The notes: generated from the letters alone by a model not told the origin. Counted from the first letter of the stretch, positions 1 to 6,263 are shown. The stretch is 10,631 nucleotides of DNA from JAUILA01 sp964563925 (GCA_964563925.1 CAZLZD010000088.1:1-10631); one strand, 5' to 3'. A program made the numbers and translations.

Positions 1-46
1 TACCGGCTTGGCTCCGGCTCAGGCCGGAGACTGCCCGGCATGACGT
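1..46 (+). repeat. Structured intergenic repeat, copy A (left-truncated by window edge)
   Basis: This matches the right-hand part of the repeats at 2101-2228 and 6046-6223. It has the left flank CCGGCTTGG, a hairpin with arms CTCCGGC (12-18) and GCCGGAG (23-29) around the loop TCAG, and the right flank ACTGCCCGGCATGACG. The left part seen in the other copies lies off the window. No coding potential is visible. The form resembles REP-like palindromic intergenic elements; mobility is inferred only from its dispersed copies. Confidence 0.75.
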
Positions 47-137
47 TCTTAATTATCCGGCATGACGTTCTTAATTATCCGGCATGACGTCCTTAATTAC
101 CCGGCATGACGTCCTTAATTACCCGGCATGACGTTCT
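35..137 (+). repeat. Tandem array of 22-bp units, about 4.7 copies
   Basis: Units start at 35, 57, 79 and 101, with a partial unit at 123-137. Each begins with CCGGCATGACGT, followed by an AT-rich filler (TCTTAATTAT or CCTTAATTAC). Units 1 and 2 are identical, units 3 and 4 are identical, and the two pairs differ only at two T/C positions. A further degenerate core, GCATGACGTGCTAAT, is at 151-165. The unit core is the right end of repeat copy A, so the array looks like reiteration of the element's tail. No unique spacers are present, so it is not a CRISPR array. Confidence 0.85.
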
Positions 138-387
138 ATGAGACGCGCCAGCATGACGTGCTAATATCACACCCTGCAGCAGCACTTCGCGCGCTTCAGG
201 GCGCTGCCCTCCTCACCACCACTGTATCCTCCTGCCCGTACTCATTTTATCCCCATCCCCTTACCGCCATCCCCGGATATTCACGTCAGATGAATGAAAT
301 ATGCTATTCATTGAATGAATTCTGTCATTCCTTCTCGAAAATTAGTAGAAGATTGAAGGGATCATTCAACGGTGAAAATCATTTCCT
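138..387. other. Intergenic region upstream of the T9SS protein gene
   Basis: No convincing gene is seen. The stretch becomes AT-rich from about 270 and contains an inverted repeat at 306-320 (ATTCATT, one central G, AATGAAT), with further GAATGA/TCATTC words at about 290-297 and 324-331. It probably holds the promoter of the gene starting near 388, but no clear Bacteroidota -33/-7 pair could be picked out. Confidence 0.4.
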
Positions 388-885
388 ATGACCGGCGTCC
401 CCTTCCTGACCTACACAACTACCCCTGTACCTTCAAAAAGCTCCTTGATTTGTTCGCTTCCGCTGGTCAAACCACTGTTCGTTTGCCTGATGTTATTCGC
501 ACCATTAATCACTATGGCGCAGGAGGTAGACGAAGTAAAAAGCCCTCCTTTTGTGATCAATGCAGGAGGCGGATTGATAATATCCGGGGAAAAGTCAGTG
601 ACCTATTCCATTGGCAACTATCTCACGATTAATTCACACTCTTTCAACGCAACCCCCATCGATCTTGAAATATATCCCAATCCCGTTCGCCAGTACCTCC
701 AAATAGCCTCCCCGGTTGACATTGTCCGGTTGAAAATCCTGAGCTCTCAGGGCATCCTGATACGTGAAAAAAGCCTTACCAACCACCAAATCAACCTGTC
801 CTTTCTGGCCAGCGGACCGTACATTCTGCTTTTCTATTCTCCTGATGGCAGGCAAATCGCAACCCGGCAGATCATTAAATATTAA
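388..885 (+). CDS. Small secreted protein with C-terminal T9SS type A sorting domain
   Basis: The product is 165 residues. A hydrophobic signal sequence (about 27-43) ends in ITMA, with likely cleavage before Q45. A short stretch follows with FVINAGGGLIISG and VTYSIGNYL, which resembles the beta-rich region before sorting domains in many small Bacteroidota proteins. The C-terminal part (about 92-165) is a T9SS sorting domain: IYPNPV at 95-100, then regular beta strands, LSFLASGPYILLF and a basic end (RQIIKY). By family knowledge the protein is exported by Sec, crosses the outer membrane by T9SS and is anchored or released after tail removal. The ATG at 388 gives an unusually long n-region of about 25 residues; a TTG at 445 would give a more normal signal peptide. 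In-frame stop TGA at 373 excludes an earlier start. It is followed 17 bp later by the next gene, probably in one transcript. The specific function is unknown. Confidence 0.8.
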   Translation: MTGVPFLTYTTTPVPSKSSLICSLPLVKPLFVCLMLFAPLITMAQEVDEVKSPPFVINAGGGLIISGEKSVTYSIGNYLTINSHSFNATPIDLEIYPNPVRQYLQIASPVDIVRLKILSSQGILIREKSLTNHQINLSFLASGPYILLFYSPDGRQIATRQIIKY

Positions 886-902
886 CCAAGCACACCATTC
901 CT

Positions 903-2075
903 ATGAAAAAGATAACCTTGACGATTGCACTCCTTGCTATTACCTCCCTTTGTCTGCATGCCCAGATTCCTATGGCGTTTAATTACACGAGTATTGCACT
1001 GGACAATAAAGGCAAAGAGCTTTCTAACAGCGAATTAACTGTCAGGGCTTCCATTCTCCATGACCTCACGAATGGCGTCATCACCTACAGCGAGACCCAT
1101 CGGGTGCAGACCGACAATAAAGGATTATTCAGTATCAGTATAGGCAGGGGGGTACCGGAAAGCGGCTCGTTTGCGTCCATAGCCTGGGAAATGGGACCTA
1201 CGTATTTGTCGGTGGCCATCAACAGTGAGGGAGGCGCTGATTTTGTGCCTTCAGGAACGGTCGAACTGCTTTCTGTTCCCTATGCCCTGCATGCAGGAAC
1301 GTCCGGCGGCGACCCGAGTGATATGAACGAACTTATTACCGACGTCATGATTGAGGGAAATGTGATAACTCTTTCCGAAGGTGAAAATGAAACTCAGATT
1401 GACCTGAACCCGGTTCTGACGGATCTTCCTGATACGGACCCGGAGAATGAGCTGCAGACCCTGACACTAACCGACCGGGTGTTGGCCATAAGTAATGGCA
1501 ATTCAGTGCTGCTGCCTGATGCAGGTAACGGAGGCGGAGGATCGTATTACTACTTTGACGGTGACGGAGATACATTTGGTGACCCAAGCCGGCCCGTTTG
1601 GGTGCCGGAGAATGTTTCTGCCCCGACGGGCTTTGTGTCAGCTTCAGGAGACACCAATGATTCAGATCCGGGTGTGTACCCGGGAAGTGATCCGGTAGAT
1701 CCGTGTCAAGACGATGAGGCAGCAGGTTTTTGTGCGGCCGCCTGGAACCTGGGAAGTGTCTCACCGGGTGGGATAGTTACCTACAGCGGAGTATTAAAAG
1801 AAGATCAGACCGAAGACTGGTTCACGGTGAGTAACCCCTCATTGGGAGAGGAAGATCCCGATACCTTTCAAATCCAGTTGAGCGATCAATACGACTCAAA
1901 CGAATCCTTCAGGATGGATATTTACTATAATTGCACTACTATCTTCAGAGAAAATATTACCAGTTTTATTGATGGCGGCCTATCCCCACACCCTTCACAG
2001 GTGCTGATCAGGGTGTATCGGCCAGACGGGGATTACTCTGGTTGTGAGAGTTACCTTCTCCATATCAGCAAATAA
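903..2075 (+). CDS. Secreted modular surface protein with calcium-loop-like segment and PPC-like C-terminus
   Basis: The product is 390 residues with a Sec signal peptide (1-20, LHA before Q21). Residues about 22-131 form a module common in Bacteroidota secreted proteins: FNYTSIALDNKGKEL, then a beta-rich stretch with YSETHRVQTDNKGLFSISIG, closing with SVPYALHA (124-131). Residues 141-205 include a low-complexity acidic linker. Residues 215-260 carry FDGDGDTFGDP and a later GDTNDSDPGVYPG, the Asp-rich pattern of calcium-binding surface repeats. The rest (about 278-390) is a beta-sandwich-like domain (WNLGSVSPGGIVTYSGVL, EDWFTV, VLIRVYRP) resembling bacterial pre-peptidase C-terminal (PPC) domains; this is a resemblance by eye. 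No T9SS tail is present, unlike the gene just upstream, so the route to the surface is unclear. An adhesin or matrix role is inference. Confidence 0.75.
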   Translation: MKKITLTIALLAITSLCLHAQIPMAFNYTSIALDNKGKELSNSELTVRASILHDLTNGVITYSETHRVQTDNKGLFSISIGRGVPESGSFASIAWEMGPTYLSVAINSEGGADFVPSGTVELLSVPYALHAGTSGGDPSDMNELITDVMIEGNVITLSEGENETQIDLNPVLTDLPDTDPENELQTLTLTDRVLAISNGNSVLLPDAGNGGGGSYYYFDGDGDTFGDPSRPVWVPENVSAPTGFVSASGDTNDSDPGVYPGSDPVDPCQDDEAAGFCAAAWNLGSVSPGGIVTYSGVLKEDQTEDWFTVSNPSLGEEDPDTFQIQLSDQYDSNESFRMDIYYNCTTIFRENITSFIDGGLSPHPSQVLIRVYRPDGDYSGCESYLLHISK

Positions 2076-2100
2076 TGCTGATCCGGTCCCGTGCCTGCCT

Positions 2101-2228
2101 GCCCCGGGCGTGAATCGGGGACCCGGGATCGAGCCCGGATCAGGTCCGGGCCATGCACGGGACCTATTGGGAGACGTACAGGTACCGGCTTGGCTCCGGC
2201 CTTCGCCGGAGACTGCCCGGCATGACGT
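2101..2228 (+). repeat. Structured intergenic repeat, copy B
   Basis: This G+C-rich palindromic element lies between the convergent genes ending at 2075 and 2290. It holds at least two hairpins: GCCCGGA (2133-2139) with TCCGGGC (2145-2151), and CTCCGGC (2194-2200) with GCCGGAG (2205-2211) around the loop CTTC. It shares 24 identical bases with copy C (2145-2168 here, 6143-6166 there), and the right half matches copy A at 1-46. The left boundary is uncertain. Lying between convergent genes, it could serve as a bidirectional transcription stop, but no T-tract supports a classical terminator. Confidence 0.75.
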
Positions 2229-2280
2229 ACGTAGAGCTTTCCCGACCGGGCATGACGTACGTAGAGCTTTCCCGACCCGG
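2221..2280 (+). repeat. Two 30-bp tandem units at the tail of repeat copy B
   Basis: The units 2221-2250 and 2251-2280 each begin CATGACGTACGTAGAGCT and continue TTCCCGA. They are identical over their first 25 bases; the last five are CCGGG and CCCGG. The core CATGACGT is shared with the 22-bp array at the window start, but the filler is different. A degenerate motif, GGGATAACG, follows at about 2279-2287, immediately before the stop codon of the minus-strand gene (2290-2292). Confidence 0.85.
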
Positions 2281-2289
2281 GATAACGAT

Positions 2290-3723
2290 CTAGGGCTCCT
2301 TCGTAACCCGTTCCTCAATACCACTGCGGATTATTCTCCCCTGCCAGGAATTGAACCCGATCTTGAGAATAACGTTGTGCCTGGAAGGCAACCTAGAGGA
2401 GTCAAATTCATAGCCGAATGAAATTCGCTTAGTCCGGGAAACATCATTGAACAGGGTAAAATCATCGCCGAAATTGGTCGAGATCACCGCCCCGTAAATC
2501 AAGGCTGAATGGATGTCCGATTCATGGAGAAAGGGCGTGGCCGCATAGCCGACCTTGGGCTCCAGGATCAGGTCGTTGAAGGGCAGGTACAGTGATACAT
2601 TCAGGCACAGCTGAACCTGCAGGGTTCTCAGGAAGGAGGTATTCTCAAAGGAGCTGCTATTCTCATTCACGGACAATAATACCCCGTAGGGCAGGCGCTG
2701 TATCAGGGCGGACGAACTGCTGGCCGATTTAGGGGTGAGTCGATACCCGAGTTCAAATCCGACCGAATAATCTTCCAGGTCCGACGCCAGGGTCAGCATG
2801 TGGGAGAAGTGTGGATACCTGTCAAAATTGACGGTATTAGCCCCATATTCACGGTAATCGTCGGCATAGCTGATGGCTATAGTCCGGCCATCGACGAGGA
2901 ACTTGTCCTGGGAATCCTCACCTCCTGCCGGCTTGAAATAACTCTTCATATAGCTGGTGACAATTTCATCGGCGGCGGACCGCTCAATGGATGCCTCATA
3001 AAGGGCGACCAGGAAGTCACGTACGGCCAGGACGGCCATCCGGGCATCCTCCGTAAACTCACCGCTCCCGGTCTGCCATTTACTGTCAGCCTTCCCCAGC
3101 CGGGTGTGTAAGAAAACCAGGGTCTCGGTTCCGTCGGCATACACGGAATCCTTCAGATCTGTCTCCTCCGGCCAGAACAGGCGCGACATTCTCCATCCCT
3201 TGATCACTTCAATTTCTCCGGTCTTCTGATTCCTGATAGTATGCTCCCGGGCGTAGGAATCGGCAATCGCATGAATCAGGACATAGGTTCCCCGGCCCGA
3301 CCTCCGGGCCCCAGACGGGTCCTCGATGGTCTCCCTCATCAGGATGTAGATCATGTTCAGAATATCCGGAAGCGCCCGCAGCATCAGTTCACGCTTCTGT
3401 GCTTCCAGCGTTGGATTCTTAAGGGCATCGATCACGTCACCGGCACGGGCCATGAAGTGATAGATCTGCCGGTCGGACAAAAACTGGCGGCTCAGATCAA
3501 AATCGGGAGATCCGCTGTTGATGCCGTCTTCATCCAGCAACAGTCCGTGCTGCAGCAAATAATTATATATGGTCTGTCCGTCCGGGCGGTCCCCGGTAGC
3601 CGCCATCCGGATCAATGAGTCAATGGCCGCCTTTTCAATCTGCACATGGCCTTCCGGGTCATAGGCGAGGACAGATGTCGCACCTAGAAGGAAGAAGATC
3701 AAGAACAGTGGCTTACAACTCAT
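2290..3723 (-). CDS. Secreted S1/P1 nuclease / phospholipase C-like protein with beta-rich C-terminus
   Basis: The product is 477 residues with a signal peptide cleaved after VLA (A20), so the mature chain starts YDPEGH. Predicted metal ligands follow the S1/P1 nuclease pattern: mature residue 1 is Y (Trp1 in P1), H26 is mature residue 6 (His6 in P1), D74 and H89 are 15 apart (Asp45/His60 in P1), and H151-x3-D155-x5-H161 matches His116/Asp120/His126. The last pair, His149/Asp153 in P1, is not clear; the nearest candidate is LHTRLG at 205-210. Residues about 30-265 are mostly helical, as in that fold. Residues about 300-465 show alternating beta strands, compatible with an outer-membrane barrel or beta domain. 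Activity could be a phosphodiesterase or nuclease, or lost. It starts 22 bp after the M20 peptidase gene on the same strand, so the two are probably co-transcribed. This assignment comes from motif reading only. Confidence 0.6.
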   Translation of the reverse strand: MSCKPLFLIFFLLGATSVLAYDPEGHVQIEKAAIDSLIRMAATGDRPDGQTIYNYLLQHGLLLDEDGINSGSPDFDLSRQFLSDRQIYHFMARAGDVIDALKNPTLEAQKRELMLRALPDILNMIYILMRETIEDPSGARRSGRGTYVLIHAIADSYAREHTIRNQKTGEIEVIKGWRMSRLFWPEETDLKDSVYADGTETLVFLHTRLGKADSKWQTGSGEFTEDARMAVLAVRDFLVALYEASIERSAADEIVTSYMKSYFKPAGGEDSQDKFLVDGRTIAISYADDYREYGANTVNFDRYPHFSHMLTLASDLEDYSVGFELGYRLTPKSASSSSALIQRLPYGVLLSVNENSSSFENTSFLRTLQVQLCLNVSLYLPFNDLILEPKVGYAATPFLHESDIHSALIYGAVISTNFGDDFTLFNDVSRTKRISFGYEFDSSRLPSRHNVILKIGFNSWQGRIIRSGIEERVTKEP

Positions 3724-3745
3724 CGGGAAACATTCAGAAAATAGT

Positions 3746-5215
3746 TTAATCCGTACTGTTCTTAATCAGCTGATGGTAAAACAGGATCATTTTTTCAAAT
3801 TCCTTAACGGACAACCGTTCATTTATTCCATGAAAGGATTTTACATTGTCTTTGTGAATTCGAAAGGCCGAAAACCTGAGAATGTTGTCAGAAAGGTCAT
3901 TAAAATACCTCGAATCTGTGGCACCCAGTACCAAAAACGGACTGGTAAGTACCCCTGGGTAAATTTCCGTGATCGTCCGCTCTACTACTTCGTACCCATA
4001 GGAATCAATTCCAGACACCTTGGACGGATTGGAGTAAAATTCTTTCTGTTCAATGGTTATGCGGTCATCATCAATTATTTCCCTTACATAATCCATTACA
4101 AACTCCACCGTTTCACCCGGAATGATCCTGAAATTAACCGTTGCACGTGCCGATTGAGGAATGATATTATCCTTGACTCCGCTGTGAAACATGGTCGGCG
4201 AAGTGGTGGTCCTGATTATTGCATTCGTGGATCCAGAACTTCCGTAGATTTGAAAGATCAGGGGTTGGAATACCGATCGGTTGGCAAACACCATTTTCTG
4301 CATGAAGGGCATTTCCGGACCAAGATAATCGATAAACCCTTCCAGGGGCGGACTTATTACAGGTGGAAACGGATTCTGCTTTAACCTACTCACCGCCTGG
4401 GCCAATACATCAATCGCCGTTTCCTTTTCCGGGGTGGAAGAATGTCCCCCAATCAGGTTGATGGATAACTCCAGGGAAAGAAAGCCCTTTTCGGCGATGC
4501 CAATCATGGCGATATCCTCATCGATTCCCGGAACCATTTTGGAGGTTATACTCCCACCCTCGTCAACGACGAATTCAAACTCAACGGACTCCGTGCCCAG
4601 GTGTTCGGTGATTTCTTTCATCCCCCGGAATCCGCCTACTTCCTCATCATGCCCGAATGCCAGGTATACGGTCCGCCGGGGCTGATACCCCTCCTTCAAC
4701 AGCATCTCGACGGATTCCATTATCCCTATCACACCTGCCTTATCATCCATGGTGCCCCGTCCCCAGATGGTATCGTTAACAATTTTTCCACTGAACGGCT
4801 CCTGTTTCCAGTCTGCCAGATTCTCCTCAATCACCGGAACCACATCGGTATGCCCCATGAGTGCTATGGGTTTTAAGTCAGGGTCCGTTCCTTCCCATTT
4901 ATATAAATAGCTGAATTCGTTAAAGACTTGTTTTACCAGGATCGAATCCGTCAGGGGATACGTTTCTTCCAGAAAGGACCTGAAGTTCCTGAATTGAACG
5001 GAGTCAAAATCGGACTCATTTTCCGGGGATACGGTCTCAATATTTATGGCTTTGGACAAATGGCCAATGGCATCCGGGTCCACCTGCAGGCTTACTGTTG
5101 TATTGTTGACTGGAGAATGATCCTGAAGGGAGTTGAAGGTAAGTGTATTGACGATCAGATAGACCACGAATATCAAAAGAGCCAGCAAAGCGAACAGGAA
5201 TATTTTTTTTATCAT
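3746..5215 (-). CDS. Membrane-anchored M20 family metallopeptidase (PM20D1/CPS1-like)
   Basis: The product is 489 residues. An N-terminal transmembrane segment (about 4-24) acts as a signal anchor, placing the enzyme in the periplasm. The M20 di-zinc site is complete: H122 in GHTDVV, D157 in GRGTMDDKAG, catalytic E191 and ligand E192 in GHDEEVGG, D218 in VVDEGG and H462 in SFHGINE. The lid/dimerisation domain begins near 240 and has the expected GGHSS (256-260). Length and the N-terminal anchor fit the PM20D1/carboxypeptidase S branch, whose members hydrolyse peptides or N-acyl amino acids; the substrate here cannot be read from sequence. It is the first gene of a probable two-gene minus-strand operon with the P1-like secreted protein 22 bp downstream. 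Confidence 0.9.
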   Translation of the reverse strand: MIKKIFLFALLALLIFVVYLIVNTLTFNSLQDHSPVNNTTVSLQVDPDAIGHLSKAINIETVSPENESDFDSVQFRNFRSFLEETYPLTDSILVKQVFNEFSYLYKWEGTDPDLKPIALMGHTDVVPVIEENLADWKQEPFSGKIVNDTIWGRGTMDDKAGVIGIMESVEMLLKEGYQPRRTVYLAFGHDEEVGGFRGMKEITEHLGTESVEFEFVVDEGGSITSKMVPGIDEDIAMIGIAEKGFLSLELSINLIGGHSSTPEKETAIDVLAQAVSRLKQNPFPPVISPPLEGFIDYLGPEMPFMQKMVFANRSVFQPLIFQIYGSSGSTNAIIRTTTSPTMFHSGVKDNIIPQSARATVNFRIIPGETVEFVMDYVREIIDDDRITIEQKEFYSNPSKVSGIDSYGYEVVERTITEIYPGVLTSPFLVLGATDSRYFNDLSDNILRFSAFRIHKDNVKSFHGINERLSVKEFEKMILFYHQLIKNSTD

Positions 5216-5347
5216 GCTTGAAGGGAGAATGCCTTTCGCATGAATATAGTAAATATAACCATTACCTATGCTTCAGCAGGATTCACAGTTTTGGGATTTG
5301 GTTGCCTGAAAATCCTTTTTCGCCTGACCCTGATCCTCTTTTGACAC
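5216..5347. other. Intergenic region between the XRE gene and the M20 gene
   Basis: This 132-bp gap probably holds the M20 promoter, read on the minus strand. TATATTTA at 5257-5250 (minus strand) resembles the -7 element TAnnTTTG of Bacteroidota except for the last base and lies 34 bases before the ATG. No good -33 partner is seen. There is no clear terminator for the upstream regulator pair. Confidence 0.3.
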
Positions 5348-5554
5348 TTACTCCCAATCCGAATCTTCAAGTTCAAATAGCTCTTCCAACCTGATATTGA
5401 ATACGTGGCAAATCTTTAGTGCAAGTACTGTAGAGGGAACAAACCTGCCCTTTTCAATTGCATGGATAGTCTGGCGGGTCACATTAACCTTTTTGGCCAG
5501 AGCAGCTTGTGATAAATCATGCCGGGCACGCTCCACTTTGATCAGGTTCTTCAT
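5348..5554 (-). CDS. Small XRE/Cro-CI family transcriptional regulator
   Basis: The product is 68 residues and almost entirely one HTH_3 domain. LSQAALAKKVNVTRQTIHAI (14-33) is the helix-turn-helix, and EKGRFVPSTVLALKICHVFNI the following helices, with LEELFELED at the end. It matches the short YozG-like regulators that are often encoded beside a small membrane protein. Its ATG overlaps the stop of the upstream membrane protein gene (ATGA, 5554-5551), so translation of the two is likely coupled. The domain lacks any sensor part, so the signal may come through the membrane partner; that is inference. The 22-bp palindrome at 5958-5979 is a plausible operator. Confidence 0.9.
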   Translation of the reverse strand: MKNLIKVERARHDLSQAALAKKVNVTRQTIHAIEKGRFVPSTVLALKICHVFNIRLEELFELEDSDWE

Positions 5555-5925
5555 TCTCTGGTCTGTAAAACAAAAAATGTAATGAAAGCGATAACCAGGC
5601 AGATCAATGCGAACGTGTATGAAGAAATGGCCTCTGTTTGATATCCATCTGGAAATGTAATGAGATAGTTAAGCAGGTTAACACCAATCAGTCCGATAAC
5701 AAAACCAATTGCCAGGCTCTTGAACTTCAGGAACTGAATCCGCTCATCAAGCATCCGAGGCGTGGAAAGATAAATGAATAGTAAGCCTATGCTCAGGTGA
5801 CCGTAAAGACTTTGAACACCAAACCGGTTATGTACTATCCATTCGTAAGCGATCGCTCCCAAGGCAAACAGCGAAAGTAACAGGCCAATAACTAAACTGG
5901 TTCTTAAAATGGCAGATGCTTTCAT
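5551..5925 (-). CDS. Four-helix integral membrane protein paired with XRE regulator
   Basis: The product is 124 residues with four predicted transmembrane helices (about 8-27, 39-55, 69-90 and 101-120), short connecting loops, and a basic/acidic loop (PRMLDERIQFLKFKS) between helices 2 and 3. I recognise no catalytic or transport motif. Many bacteria carry a small polytopic protein next to a YozG-like HTH protein, and this pair fits that arrangement, including the 4-bp ATGA overlap with the regulator. It may be a membrane anchor, sensor or antagonist of the regulator, which is inference. It is the first gene of the pair, with an AT-rich upstream region containing a perfect palindrome. Confidence 0.8.
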   Translation of the reverse strand: MKASAILRTSLVIGLLLSLFALGAIAYEWIVHNRFGVQSLYGHLSIGLLFIYLSTPRMLDERIQFLKFKSLAIGFVIGLIGVNLLNYLITFPDGYQTEAISSYTFALICLVIAFITFFVLQTRE

Positions 5926-5957
5926 GATCTACTTGTGTTGTTAATTATACATGTCTA

Positions 5958-5979
5958 AATGTAAATTATAATTTACATT
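5958..5979. promoter_or_regulatory. Perfect 22-bp AT-rich palindrome, candidate operator of the XRE pair
   Basis: The left half is AATGTAAATTA and the right half is its exact reverse complement, with no central spacer. It lies 33 bases before the ATG (5925) of the minus-strand membrane protein gene, where a promoter is expected, and contains TATAAT on the minus strand. An outer pair, ACTTGT (5931-5936) and ACAAGT (5983-5988), brackets it. Position and symmetry suit a dimeric HTH protein, most simply autoregulation by the neighbouring XRE protein. Confidence 0.55.
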
Positions 5980-6045
5980 ATTACAAGTATAGTAGACAAT
6001 CTTAGGTACGGGGCCGCGTCCGGGGAAGGTCGGATTTTTATGCTC

Positions 6046-6223
6046 CGTCATCCGTGTCGGCCCCGGCCTGCCTGCAGGCTGAACTGCGCTGACAAAAGTC
6101 AGTGCCGAGCCCGGATCCCCCACTTTCGCGAGGGCAGGCAAGTCCGGGCCATGCACGGGACCTATTTGGACGTACAGGTCCCGGCTTGACTCTGTGTTAC
6201 CACAGAGCTTGCCCGGGATGACG
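6046..6223 (+). repeat. Structured intergenic repeat, copy C, with inverted termini
   Basis: This 178-bp element is bounded by CGTCATCC (6046-6053) and its reverse complement GGATGACG (6216-6223). Inside are a small hairpin, CTGAC-AAAA-GTCAG (6089-6102), the arms GCCCGGA (6109-6115) and TCCGGGC (6143-6149) separated by 27 bases instead of the 5 in copy B, the 24-base block identical to copy B (6143-6166), and a final hairpin, CTCTGTG-TTAC-CACAGAG (6190-6207). That hairpin takes the place of CTCCGGC/GCCGGAG in copies A and B. No protein-coding potential is apparent. Together with the gap it fills the non-coding stretch between the divergent genes starting at 5925 and 6478. Confidence 0.75.
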
Positions 6224-6233
6224 AACTATTTTA

Positions 6234-6263
6234 ACCACCCGGTCATCTCACCACCCCGTCATC
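6234..6263 (+). repeat. 30-bp direct repeat left of the scaffold gap
   Basis: This is identical over all 30 bases to 6364-6393. It consists of two similar units, ACCACCCGGTCATCTC and ACCACCCCGTCATC, so it is probably one end of a 16-bp tandem array. The TCATC core is the reverse complement of the GATGA core at the end of repeat copy C. Confidence 0.85.

Noticed and set aside
35..165. Regular short repeats that could suggest a CRISPR array
   Set aside because: The 22-bp units are contiguous, with no unique spacers between conserved repeats, and no cas genes are nearby.
128..391. Open frame of 87 codons after the tandem array
   Set aside because: It begins inside the repeat unit and has low-complexity composition with no recognisable domain or conserved pattern.
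2044..2421. Plus-strand open frame of 125 codons across repeat copy B
   Set aside because: It overlaps the end of the surface protein gene, the repeat and the P1-like gene, and contains reiterated repeat-encoded residues only.
5941..6156. Minus-strand open frame of 71 codons
   Set aside because: It is translated from the G+C-rich repeat element and the palindrome; composition and position argue against a gene.
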